From: Phoronis australis
Lineage: Eukaryota; Phoronida; Phoronidae
Reading direction: 5' to 3'
Assembly: GCA_002633005.1 (NCBI GenBank)
Contig: NMRA01000241.1
Span: forward strand, 498,080 to 562,079
Length of the DNA: 64,000 nucleotides
Shown one piece after another: positions 35,061 to 46,396 of the stretch (position 1 is its first letter; the number at the start of each line of letters is the position of its first letter). The translations under genes were made by a program, and so were the position numbers. The notes under the pieces are model-generated. The model was not told the origin of the DNA and did no database searches. It saw only the letters and a program-made list of their open reading frames with translations.

Positions 35061-36595
35061 ACACTAGTAAGCAAAGGAAGTAAAACGTTTAGGAAGAACA
35101 AATGTAAACAAGCATAATCAGAACCCTAGTGATTGCCAACATGAAGCAAAAGACATGACACATCAGCTACAGTTCAGGCGCTCAGTCTCCTCATGTATTT
35201 AAATTGTGTCAGGTCACTGCAACATCTAACAGGGCCATCCCGAATTACACAGCGACACTCGAATCTTGCTGCAATTACCCACAATGCCGTAAACAACCAT
35301 CAGGCACACTTGGTGACTCCTTTTTTGTGCCACTGGAGATCCACATGTTATTTGTTGTTGTCTGATTCTTTATAAGCTTTCCTCAGTTGCATTCCTCTAT
35401 TTGTCCTTCCAATGACAATGAAGTATTACTGCGGTACAGTGGGCTGCAACTCCGAAAAGAGAAACTTTGATAAACAGAAAAAATACCCATAAATGGCTGA
35501 TAGGAAATTTTTTGCCTTCGCAACATCAATGAGAGACATGTGCCTGATTTTCAAAACAAGGTTACACTCATTCTAATCTCCTGAAAAAAGGAGAATTCTA
35601 TCGCCGTGTAATTAGGGACGGGCTTCTTGATTCAGACAATTTGTTCCACAGAGACTCCTCGATTATGTATGGATTTTAAGCCATAAGTAGATGAAGTAAT
35701 TCCCCAGACAGGCAAGACATTCTGTTCCCTGGAGTATAGGATGTCTTTGACGCAATCTTGAGGACATGGTCCTACATGGTAGATGTGTTTAAAAACTTTA
35801 AAGCAAGAGACATCACTCGATGAGTTTCTTACGGTACAGAGTTAGCCCTAGCCTTGGCGCAAAGCTGTATACAAAATGCACGATAGTCTTCATACAGCTA
35901 GCTGGCTGCAACAGACATTGCATGGCTAAGTTTGCCCTTGATAGCATAGCTGATTACGAGGACTGATAATCATTAAACACAAACCTGATTGGATGAATTG
36001 TTGAATTAAACAGAAATAACTGTAGTGTAGCCAGCCAGCTAGCTGTGTAAAGAAATGACTGCAATTTTTTAGAATACAAACTGGACACAATTAACAAGAG
36101 CAACAACTAGTGAACAACGCATTCTGTTTGGAGCCACTTTCCAGGGTTGCTACATGACTGGCATTGTATAGTGACCTTTTAATACTAGTCAATCAGTATG
36201 CAATAACGGAGCAAACGGCGCGGCTCCTCAGTCCGCTGAGCGTTGTCCTCGCATTTCTCTCACCGTGCGCCCTCTGTTGTTTCAGTTAACTAGGTTAAAG
36301 TTCAACTAAAAGTCTCAAAACTTCAACTTCAATGCTTATCACAGACAAGCTCATATTACAAACATGTTCAACCCTATGCCATGAAAATGTATTACAATTT
36401 TATAAATTAATTTCAGAATCGCGTACATTACTTCACTGAACCTTTTTCAATTCATATGGACAAACGACACCACATGATCAATTTTAACCTATCGCCGGGC
36501 TTGACTCGGCCTCCATCTTTGGTTGTTGCACTTCCTGAATCACACCCGCTTGTCCTGAAAGCTTTGTAAAGTACTTTTGTCAAGGAAACGTGACA
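35061..36595. promoter_or_regulatory. NSUN6/ARPC2 head-to-head intergenic region
   Basis: The two ATGs are 2.2 kb apart on opposite strands. The right end is the most GC- and CpG-rich part (CGGCGCGGCTCC near 36215, GTGCGCCCTC near 36265), which suggests the ARPC2 promoter lies around 36200-36550. At 35412 a short + frame (KYYCGTVGCNSEKR) resembles the start of a THAP domain but stops early. No TATA box could be assigned. Confidence 0.4.
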
Positions 36596-39500
36596 ATGAT
36601 TCTTCTAGAAATCAACAATAGGATCCTAGAAGAAACGCTCACGCAAAAATTTAAAAATGCCCTCGCTGGGTAAGTTCAGAAACTTTCTATTTGCGGTTGA
36701 TTTTTAGCACAAAATTTCTATTGGTAGACGGGACACTTCCTGCCCTTCCCACCTGACGGCTGATACCAATGTTACTGTCAGCTCAGCTGGTTAATGTTAC
36801 AGTCAACTTAACTGATTAATGTTACAAGTGGGGGCCTTTAGCTTGGCATTGGTCTAACTCAGCCGTTTAGAAAAATCTACCTGCTGCTATGGCCCAATGG
36901 TATCGATCGGTTGGGCACAAGTCGGATTTTGTTAATGGACCTTAGGCTTAGAGAACCAGGCAATCACTAAATAACGACCCCTTTATTTAGTGGATGAAAC
37001 TGGTTCTATAAATCAGGGTCCATTATATGCGACTAGTGCCGATCTGGTGTGCGTCCAAATCACTAAGTAATCTGCCAATTCTATCGGCTTCGCCAGTAGT
37101 ATAGGCAATGCTGGCAAGCGATTTAGAGATGTCTTTTGGCTAACATGACACAATTGATCAAATTTTTCTCTGATTGTACGTCCGTCACAAATGGCATTGC
37201 CCATTTGTTAAATTTATTAGTCATTGTTCAAGATCTGCAACGTACAGCACACATTTGGCACAAATATCTCGAATTTTTGTTGTTGATGTGAGCTTCCTGT
37301 CGAGCTTCTGGATGTAATAATGATGTTTATTGGTCTCATTAAAAAAGATAAAAGGTGAACGAGTCAAAGCAGCAGGTAAAATGTCTGATGTAAGTTTCCA
37401 AAGGGGTTTGAAAACAACTATAAGTTAAACTGCTGGGTCTATGCAATGAATAAGGCAAGATAATTAGCGTTTCAATTTTATACTACTTGGCCCGGTGTAA
37501 CCAAGAGAAAAGAAAACTTTCTTTTTCTCGGGTCCAATAACAGCTATCTTATCTGCCTCATTCATTTTTGAAAATAACTTTCCAATATGCTGTGTAAACT
37601 GAAGTCACCCATCCTTTTATTGAACAAGAGCAATGTTGTGTATAAGGTTGAATGTGACAACTGTAAGGAATTCTATATAGGACTCACACAGAGACGCCTC
37701 TGTGACAGGTTGAAAGAACATCACACCTCAGAGAAAAGTAACATATATAGGCATTGTATTAGCTACAATCACCAAGCCAACTCTGTTAGTATTATCTGCA
37801 GAGAACCTAATTAGGAGTTACTGTACATTAAAGAGTCATTGGCCATTCAGAACCAGCATGCCACTGATTCTCTGAATAACATGCAGAGCTCAGTGACCCT
37901 GCAGCTATGGTGATGACCAGCTACTGACCATATTCTATGTATCTCTCACTTCACTCTATGCATGTTACCTGAGCTGTCTATTGGCACTTGTTGTCCTAAA
38001 TTGTTGTAAATATGATCCTGATGATATCTAATGAAAAGACGAAACGTTGAATTGAACATGAACTTTTTTATTTGTGTGCTGATCGTCCGGTTTTTTATCT
38101 TATTGTGGCCAAAAACTGATTTAATTAACAATGTCCTACTGTATACAAGTTACGAGAATGGTCTCTCCTGAGGTGTGCATTCGTGAATAAATGTAGTTGT
38201 TTGTTTTTGTACTTGTTTATCAATGATAATAATTATTTGCAAAAAGTGCAATAAATCTTTTTCCACAGGGTTGGTTGACTTAGAAAGAAGAGATTTGAAT
38301 TCAGTATGTGCAGTTGATCCTTTTAACGCTTGGCTTGCAAGGCATTTCGTTAATGTAAAATGTTCAAACTTACATCTTTCATGTGCTGTAACTGTTCATT
38401 TTGGTCTTGTTCACAGAAATAAACCAGAGACGACAGACATCACAATTGCTGATTTCGATGGCGTTGTTTACCACATCTTTAGTGTAGATGGAGACAAAAC
38501 GAAGCTGAGAGTCAGCATTTCACTCAAATTCTACAAGGATCTCCAAGAGCATGGAGCAGATGAGGTGAGGAAAATAATCATCTTTTAACATGGTTCTTTC
38601 ACTCTATCTAACTCAGCAAGTGAACAGATATGACCTAAGTTTGAAATAAATGCCTTCTAAAATGGTTCTTTCACTCATTTGAAATTCAATCCAAGAATAT
38701 ATTTAAGATGTGGTTAATCTGATCCTTGAGCGTGTCATCAGTTAAGTCTGATGCTCAGTTGACAGCCATCTTTGTATTGCACTCGCAATGAAAGGTCAGC
38801 TCACACTAGAATGACTCTAATTCTTGTTGGTTTTGTTTACAGCTTATACAGAGAGAATACGGTGATTATCTAACAACGCCTGAGGAAGGTATGTTGATAT
38901 GTTTCTAAAAGCCAGGCTGAAGACAAACTAAAAGGCAAAATGTCCTGGGTTTGGCTAAATTTTGTTGTAGGCTTAGGACAAACAAAAGGGCAAAATGTCC
39001 TGGGTTTGCAGGAATTTGCTTGTAGGCTTTGGGCAAACTAAAGGGCAAAATGTCATGGTTTTGACTAAATTTACTTGTAGGCTTAAGACAAACTGAAGGG
39101 CAGCATATTCTGGGTTTGGATAAGTTTGCTTCTAGGCTTTGAAAGAGGAGCGCAAAGATGCAACTTATTGCAACTTGTTGCAACTTATTCTAAGGATGTT
39201 CTAAACCTATAAAAAGCTTTTAACTTCTTGGATTCTCTTCAAGTTTCAAAGCTTTGAAGCTAAAGTATCATTGCTGGATTGAAATTTAAGCAGTCCGTCA
39301 CTGACGATGGTATTTACAGTGGTCTGCAGCCGCTGTCCTTCACTGTCAATATCACTATAGTAATGCACACATTATCCTAGTGTCCACAATGGATTTTTTT
39401 GTACCGCCATCTTCAGACTCGACTTTTACAATCTTTTCAAGTTTCGTCAATACTCTCGAAACTTGACCCCATTTGAGGTTTGCTTTTGTTTGAAATTCTA

Positions 39501-42500
39501 ATCTCTACCATTCTTTGTTATCTGTTGCATTCTCTTTAAGTTGGTAAATCGGTCCACTGCTAGACGGTGGAATGTTGTGAATGTCTTATGATATTGAATT
39601 GGGATTATTCTTGGTGAAAACTGCGCTACAACAAACGTAACAAATAAGGCTGTTTTCAAACTCTGATTTAAGTAATCAATACAAAATTAATTTTTGTTGT
39701 TTTAAAACTGTTGAACACTCAAGAAAGTTTAATTTAAAGCTGCATTTCATCCTGGCTTGACACAAAAATAGAATTATACCGCTTGCTCTCATAAAATTAT
39801 GTCTCTTAATATTCCTTACCATGGTAGTATTCTGTTTCTGTTACCAGCAAGAACATCAAAACTAACCATCTAAAGAAAACGCTTCACACTTTATTGAGGT
39901 TGGCCAATTCAAAAATTCCTAGTTTTGTAAATGATGCTTTTACACATTTCCATTACTTGAATTGGTCGTGAAAACAGAATCCCATACCTGCAGGTTGCCA
40001 ATGCAAGCTCAGATTTTGTTTAGCATCCATGTAAAAATCTCAGGTCACCACAAAGCTGCCACGCCGCATCCAAGCACGTACTCAAACTACTACAAGAAGT
40101 AAACAGACAGAAGTCAGAATCATTTGACCCGATCATGTTCATCTGCTTCTGGAGGTCAGAATGGGCGTGAGATATTAGGTTCGAGAAGAGATAATTAGCT
40201 GTTGCTCAGTACACAAGATACTCATAGTTTTCTGTTTGAGCAAGCGAAAATAATAAAATTTTGCGTTTTTTTTTTAATTCAAAGTCAAATAACTCGAAAA
40301 CGGTAAGTCTGAGAAAAGCGCTATCGCAGAACTTTTGAAAGAACATACTTCAAGGAATCCACATGCAAAAATTCATGTCATTTGCTCATCCCGTTAAAAA
40401 TGCGACCGCAGAACGATTGAAAACGTGTTAACATGCGCCACAGCCGCCATCTTGAAAGTGACTTCCGGTTAAACAAAATTTTATAAAACCTTATTAATAG
40501 CAACAAACACGTGACCAGTTTGAAGTGGTTCGCAAATGCGCCCTCTAGAGGAAAAAATGTTTTTGGCCAGATATCGGGGTGCGCATGTGCCACTTCCAAT
40601 ATATCCGCCATCTTTGACCGGAAGTCAACGATTTTCGGCACAGTTGTAGCTCATGTGTTCTATAATAATCGTACCACGTTTCAGCCCTGTACGTTGAAAA
40701 ATGCGGCCTCTACGAGCATTTGACTGTGAAATCAGAAACAAAATGGCCGCCACGTCCGCCATTTTGAATCCGATCATGACCGAAAACAATATCGTTCCAG
40801 TACTCCCCGATCTACACGTCGTGTGCAAATTTCTTGAAAATCGGACGAAAATTGCGACCTGTAGAGAGCGAACAAACAAAAAAAAAAAAAAACTTGCTGT
40901 CGGACCAACATACTTTGCGGAAGAAGTCCGCCAAGTAAAAAATGTGTGCCTGGCAGACATTTGTTGTGTTTGCAGGTTTTTCACTTGAGGTATCTCGTCT
41001 ATTTCATTTTCAGCTCCTGCCATCAAGGGTTGGTGTCTTCGGTTCCTATTTGGGCTCCTTGCAATGTTGCCATGTCGCATTTGGCCTGTTGACCTGAAGC
41101 TAAACATGCAGCCCTGTTATGAGATTTTTCTTTTATAGCTTGGGCTCAATGCAACTCAATGCAAAATTTTCTGTTTTGTTTTTGTTGAAATGCAAAATCA
41201 CTCAGCACGTTTTTGATGTAGCTCCACCTCTTGTTTACACAAAACCTGTTCTTGAAGTTAAGATATTTGCATCAGTGTTGTTTTGTGTTGTATTCAGGTT
41301 ACAATGTGTCATTGCTGTTCAATCTGGAGAGTGTTCCTGAGAACTGGCAGGAGGTGGTGAAAAAAGTGGGACTTCTTAAGAGGAACTGTTTTGCCTCTGT
41401 CTTTGAGAAGTATTTTGACTTTCAAGCACGAGAGGAGTCTGGTCACAAGCGAGCCGTTATCCAGTACAGAGATGATGAAACTATGTAAGTGTCTTACCTT
41501 TGATACTTTCTCAGATTACTTTTAAAGTCCTGTGTTGCACTTAATAAATTTTTATGAAATCTCCACTGTTCCTGCCAACGACACTACATCTATTCTTGAT
41601 TTTCGGAAGAGTTCAAGGAGTGTGTCATCCGTAGCGCTAATTTTCTTGTTTCTTCGTATTGACAGCTGTATCGCATTGACACGTTGATGGATCTTTGTGA
41701 ATGTGACTACAGATGGCATTTTTTTCGACAGATCTGAATACTTCTGCAATTTTAAATTTTTTATTGTTACTTCTGAGTTGCTCAGCGTTTCATCAAATAT
41801 GGTAAATAGATTTCTGAAGAGACACCTTTCTATTTTTGGAGGACTAGCAGATATTTTTTATTATTTGTAGGTCTGTTTTTTGGTGTCAGCGTCTATCAGC
41901 CAAACGGCTCAAAAAAATTGGCTGATATTTCCTGCTGACAACAATACAACTTTCATTCATTTTTGGACAGTTCTGACAACTGTGGTGCCCCTCACTGGCA
42001 ATTATTTTTTATGTGTAGTATTTTGTGAAATATGACAAGTTTATACCTAAGAATATTACAACAGATGACAATTCTCTTGGACATATCCTACTACCGCTGT
42101 GCCTCATTCGCTTGGACAGATTTTCATGAAATTTGCCAGAATAGATTTCTGTTATAGAGACAATGAGGCCTTCACATTTTGGGCAGGTTCAACATATTCT
42201 ACTCCAACTCCACCTAGTGGCCACCCCTAGAAGAGGCATGTGGGTGCATTTCAGTGCTTTGTGTTGCTTTTGTTAGGTGTTTGAGTTGTGAGGCTATGTA
42301 TTGAATGTGTTGTAAAGGTGAAGTAATTGAATTCAACACTTTTGTGCCCTTTATGGTTATGGTTATGTGTTTGTAGGTATGTACATGCTAAGAAGGACAG
42401 AGTAACAGTGATATTTAGCACGATTTTTAAAGATGACGACGATATCATTATAGGCAAGGTCTTTATGCAGGTAAGAGAGTGAGTACATATTTTCTGGTGT

Positions 42501-45500
42501 AAGACTGTAATATTTTTTCACCATTTTGCTTTTTATGGTCCAGTAATTCCTCACCTATATACCACGCTTCATGTGTGAAATGTTAGTTTGATTACTGTAT
42601 ACTAAAATGGTGTGTACTCTGTGTAGGAGTTCAAAGAGGGACGCAGGGGATTCCAGCAGGCCCCTCAGGTACTGTTTAGTCAAAGAGACCCGCCAGGAGA
42701 ACTGGAGGGCACCAACGCTGCAGTGGGCGAGAACATTGGCTATATCACATTTGGTAAGTCTTGCTGTGGTGTTTTTTTTGTTTTTTTTTTTGAAAACTAC
42801 TTCTTTTTCGTTGTTTATGTGTTGTGCAAAGAATATATAGTTGAATCAGTAACTAGTAAACGTAAATTTTTTTTTCAATCATTTGTCTCATTGACCTGTA
42901 CCTAATGGCAACCAATTTCATATACCATTCTCAAGAGAGTCTCCAAATTGCCTTTTAACATTTTTAGGACATTTCGATTTCCCCCTTTGATTAGCAAACC
43001 TTTGTACACTGTGTTGCAACTAATTGCCATTTCTGTATAATGCTCAAAGAATTTACCCAGAAAGTTAACTTGGTCTTAAAATAGTTGCAGTTGTGACAGG
43101 TTTCTCAAAACATTCAAACTTCACACAGTTTACCGTAGCTTCTATGTGTTAGAAATTTTTAAGATAACTTAGTGGNAGTTGAATCAGTAACTAGTAAACG
43201 TAAATTTTTTTTTCAATCATTTGTCTCATTGATCTGTACCTAATGGCAACCAATTTCATATACCATTCTCAAGAGAGTCTCCAAATTGCCTTTTAACATT
43301 TTTAGGACATTTCAATTTCCCCCTTTGATTAGCAAACCTTTGTACACTGTGTTGCAACTAATTGCCATTTCTGTATAATGCTCAAAGAATTTACCCAGAA
43401 AGTTAACTTGGTCTTAAAATAGTTGCAGTTGTGACAGGTTTCTCAAAACATTCAAACTTCACACAGTTTACCGTAGCTTCTATGTGTTAGAAATTTTTAA
43501 GATAACTTAGTGGTTGATTGACAAATGCCAAAAATTCACAATTCTGTCTTTAGGGTCATGTGTCTGTTGAATATTGAGCAAACTTGTTGCAAATTCTGGC
43601 CCAAATTTTTCATGAAGTTGTCAATATATCAATTTACTGGGGTGAAAATAAAAGTGTTCTCTTTATTGTGTACTTGATATTGTGTCTGTATTTTGTCACA
43701 AGCTGTCGTGGCCCATCAAGATACTGTCATAACTTGTCACAAGCTGTCATGACCCAATTAGATCCTGTCATAACATGTCACAAGCTGTCTTGGCCCATTT
43801 AGATACTGTCATAACATGTCACAAGCTGTCATGGCCCATTTAGATACTGTCATAACATGTCACAAGCTGTCGTAGCCCATTTAGATACTGTCATAACTTG
43901 TCACAAGCTGTCATGGCCCATTTAGATACTATCATAACATGTCCATATGAGTTCTTGTTTTTAGAATATGGAAAGAAATCTAAATGTACTGTAGTCTCGT
44001 TTTCCTTAAACATTTCTCTGACATTTAAATTTAGGAAAAGACAGAAACGTTTCATGTTATTTCTTCCTGAAATCTGCCATCGCTTGACTTACTGCTGTAC
44101 ATAACATGATACTGTCATGATGGACAGTCGTGTATACTCCCTTAAGTCCCGTCCACACACAGCCTACCCTAGAACAACTTGCCCTAGAGCATTTTGTCTC
44201 ACTTTAACTGGAGTGTTAACTCGCACATTTCTGATAACTGGTGCAAGGAATCAATCAGTGCACCACAATGAACAGCTGAGTCGAATACGCCTTGCAAAAT
44301 AAAACACGTCTGTATTTAAGCACAGCTGATAGTTACTTGCGGCCATTCAGTGATTAGGTGTGGCTCAAGTTACCCTAGTACAAATCACCTCAACAAGGTG
44401 AAGATTGTTGAAACAAGTTGCACTAGTATCAATAACGTCCAGACAGCCTTCAAACTTAGCGACAACTCGTCCCGGGAGTAACTCTTTCTGGAATAGGCCT
44501 GTTTGTTCTCCGTGTCGCGTTTACAGCCACTTTGAAAATTTAGACTATGCAGTGTGTGCACATCATAGCGCACAAACGAAAATAATACATTTTGTTCAAA
44601 ATGAAAAAATCAATTGTGTCGCGTTACATTTAAATGGGTCAGAGGCAAAATGTCTGTGTTACCCTGCATGCTCTTGATAAAATGTTGATTTGCTTGCAGT
44701 ATTATATCCTCGCCACACCAACAGTGAGGTACGGGACAACACAATTAACCTGATTCACACACTCCGAGATTACCTTCACTACCACATCAAATGTTCCAAG
44801 GTAAGAACCTTCACTACCACATCAAATGTTCCAAGAGAAAATGCACACTGTCCAGTATTACAAGTGAATAATTAGGCATAGTAAGTACTACTTTTGAAAG
44901 AATTTTTGTTATTGTGTAGCCAAGAACAAGTTGAACTTTTTATTACAAGTTTTTTATATGTGGTTGCATGTTGTCGTCATCTCTGTCCGGGCGTCCTGCA
45001 TCCACAGTTGTATCTCCTAAACCCTTTACAGGATCTTGATGAGATTTGGCAGATGTGTTCAAAAGTCCTCAACCGATTTTCATGAAATTTGGTACATGGG
45101 CATTTCTTACCGTTTTTGATCCTGTTTTTTGCCATGTGCTCCGTTTATTCGCCAAACCACTGTAAAGATGATTATGTGTTCCTACTGAGAAAAGGATTGC
45201 TTACGATGATCTTCAGAAAGCTACAACTACAGTGGCTCCTCCTAGTGGCAGTTTTTTGTGTCCAGCTATATTTCCTAAACCCTGTGCAGGAATTATGTTA
45301 ATTTTTTTCTGTTTTCTTCGGTGTCTTTGGAATTTAGCAATGACATCTTTCGGTTTTCAGATGAATTTGATGTAGTGCATGCCTCCTAGTGGCTTTTTTA
45401 ATATATTTGAGTCTGTTTTTAGCGAAACCACTCTCATGATAATTATGAAATTTGTCATATTTGTTCTCACTGCGAAGAAAAAAGCTGACGATAAATTTGA

Positions 45501-46396
45501 ATGGCCAGTCTTGTTAAGCTAGAAAACTGGGGAAGTGGCCGTTTTACTCGGTGGGCCGTTTTACCCCACTCTCCCGTCTCCCCTACCTGTATTGTAATTC
45601 AGATTGCTAAACCACCGTCTCGGAGTCCCAGCGTCGTTGCACTCATTGTGATCATCGATCTTTTTCTAAAAGTCGGGGAATCGCGCGTTTCCTTAGCACT
45701 AGGTGCTAAATCTTCATTCTTTAAAAGTCGGGGATGGGCGCTTAACCGAGAGGTGGGCGCTTAACTGGAAATCTTCAAAAATCGCAGGGGGGCGCTTAAC
45801 CGAGCAGTGGGCGGTTAAATCGAAAATCCACTTAAAGTCGGGGATGGGCGGTTAACTGAGCATGGGCGTTAACCCGAACGATTATGGTATATTACAAGTG
45901 CTGGACCTTTTGCAAATTCTTCGAAATGACATATTTACTGAAGTCAAGAGTCTGGACTGTAGTACTTGATTGCATTTGAATTGTCGTTTTCCAGGCCTAC
46001 ATTCATTCATTGTCGTTTTCCAGGCCTACATTCATTCATTGTCGTTTTCCAGGCCTACATTCATTCATTGTCGTTTTCCAGGCCTACATTCATTCGCGAA
46101 TGCGAGCAAAGACTTCAGAATTCCTGAAAGTCCTCAACAGGGCTCGTCCTGAAAATAAGAAGAAAGAAAAGAAAACCATCACGTAAGTTTGGGATTAGGT
46201 GCGATTGTGGTGACTTTATCATTGTGGTAACTAATTTATTCATCATTTTGTATAAAATATGTGAATCACGCAAATATTGAGGAAACGATGATGCTTTATG
46301 GAATTGCTCGCTGCTCCAATTTTTATCTGTATTGCAGTTTTGTTGTTCTTATTTTGCAGGGGGCGCACATTTGTACAGAACTAGCCCACTTATGAA
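36596..46396 (+). CDS. ARPC2: ARPC2, Arp2/3 complex subunit 2 (p34-Arc)
   Basis: Core subunit of the Arp2/3 complex; with ARPC4 it forms the scaffold that binds the mother actin filament during branching. Nine exons: 36596-36669, 38417-38564, 38843-38888, 41298-41484, 42377-42470, 42627-42753, 44700-44800, 46082-46182 and 46360-46396 (TGA). Phases are consistent and the product is 304 residues (human 300). Start MILLEVNNR-like (MILLEINNR), then FADFDG-like ([10 protein letters not shown]), [65 protein letters not shown] and [18 protein letters not shown] are all present. The last residues after TGRTF differ from vertebrates. The ATG at 36596 was chosen by match to the conserved N-terminus. 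The acceptor of exon 8 is present in four tandem copies. Confidence 0.96.
37587..38060 (+). mobile_element. Penelope-like element remnant (GIY-YIG end and terminal segment)
   Basis: The frame from 37587 carries [20 protein letters not shown] and LKEHH, the GIY-YIG endonuclease context (Y-x..YIG, R..EH) found at the C-terminus of Penelope-like reverse transcriptases. A TAG at about 37812 interrupts the frame; homologous-looking sequence ([12 protein letters not shown]) continues after it. No reverse transcriptase is present, so this is a 5'-truncated copy. The tail holds hammerhead-like boxes (see the ncRNA entry). It lies in ARPC2 intron 1, sense orientation. Confidence 0.75.
38005..38060 (+). 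ncRNA. Decayed hammerhead-ribozyme-like motif in the Penelope-like tail
   Basis: CTGATGA at 38018-38024 and GAAAC at 38041-38045 lie 16 bases apart with a weak TCT/AGA helix II, followed by GTT...AAC as helix III. This is the core order of type I hammerheads carried by Penelope-like elements. The expected UH cleavage position reads ATG, and helix III has an A-C mismatch, so it is probably inactive. Confidence 0.45.
38930..39140 (+). repeat. About 45-bp minisatellite, 4-5 diverged copies
   Basis: Unit with GGCAAAATGTCCTGGG, TTTGGCTAAATTT and TGTAGGCTTAGGACAAAC. It starts about 40 bp after the donor of the exon that ends at 38888. Confidence 0.88.
39141..40261. other. ARPC2 intron sequence, nothing recognised
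   Basis: AT-rich non-coding sequence without repeats or ORFs that I can support. Confidence 0.6.
40262..40910 (+). repeat. Interspersed repeat rich in GCCGCCAT motifs, copy 2
   Basis: Same blocks and order as 23960-24535: AATAACTCGAAAACGG, CAGCCGCCATCTTG, GCGCCCTCTAGAGG, then AAAATGGCCGCCACG and CCGCCATTTTG. It lies in an ARPC2 intron in transcript orientation. ORFs on both strands here (for example 40625-41107, - strand) are by-products of the repeat. Confidence 0.85.
42839..43175 (+). repeat. 337-bp direct duplicate, copy 1 (next to a single N)
   Basis: Nearly identical to 43177-43513, with only about two base differences noted (GACCTG/GATCTG, TTTCGATT/TTTCAATT). The copies are separated by a single N at 43176. 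An assembly artefact is more likely than a true duplication. Confidence 0.9.
43177..43513 (+). repeat. 337-bp direct duplicate, copy 2
   Basis: Partner of 42839-43175. It lies in the ARPC2 intron between the exons ending at 42753 and starting at 44700; it does not affect the coding sequence. Confidence 0.9.
43690..43945 (+). repeat. 41-bp minisatellite, about 6 copies
   Basis: Unit CATGTCACAAGCTGTCATGG followed by CCCATTTAGATACTGTCATAA. Intronic to ARPC2. Confidence 0.92.
44139..44485 (+). repeat. MITE-like repeat, truncated copy
   Basis: Begins AGTCCCGTCCACACACAGCC and shares the later blocks TTGCGGCCA, CTCAACAAGGTG and AGCGACAACT with the longer copy at 54868-55306. The right end is lost. 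Confidence 0.65.
44945..45450 (+). repeat. Interspersed repeat, TGAAATTTGG family
   Basis: CGTCATCTCTGTCCGG, CCTAAACCCTTTACAGG, TTTTCATGAAATTTGG and CCTAGTGGCAGTTTT, in the same order as the copy at 1388-1669. Non-coding; ARPC2 intron. Confidence 0.75.
45530..45885 (+). repeat. Diverged repeats of GGGCGCTTAACCGAG
   Basis: Five or more imperfect copies of GTGGGCGCTTAACCGAG and AAAGTCGGGGATGGGCG spaced 35-50 bp. GC-rich compared with the intron around it. The family is unknown to me. Confidence 0.6.
45981..46095 (+). repeat. 29-bp tandem duplication of the ARPC2 exon 8 acceptor, 4 copies
   Basis: The unit spans the intron end and exon start (TTGTCGTTTTCCAG, then GCCTACATTCATTCA). Acceptors precede 45995, 46024, 46053 and 46082. 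Conserved ARPC2 sequence needs the last one. 29 and 58 bp would shift the frame, but 87 bp (first acceptor) keeps it open and adds 29 residues. Confidence 0.95.

Noticed and set aside
38223-38416. ATG at 38223 as a separate start for the ARPC2 exon
   Set aside because: The first 65 residues are intron read-through; an acceptor at 38415-38416 and exon 1 at 36596 give the conserved protein.
40625-41107. 160-residue - strand ORF
   Set aside because: Lies in a dispersed repeat and antisense to an ARPC2 intron; no family features.
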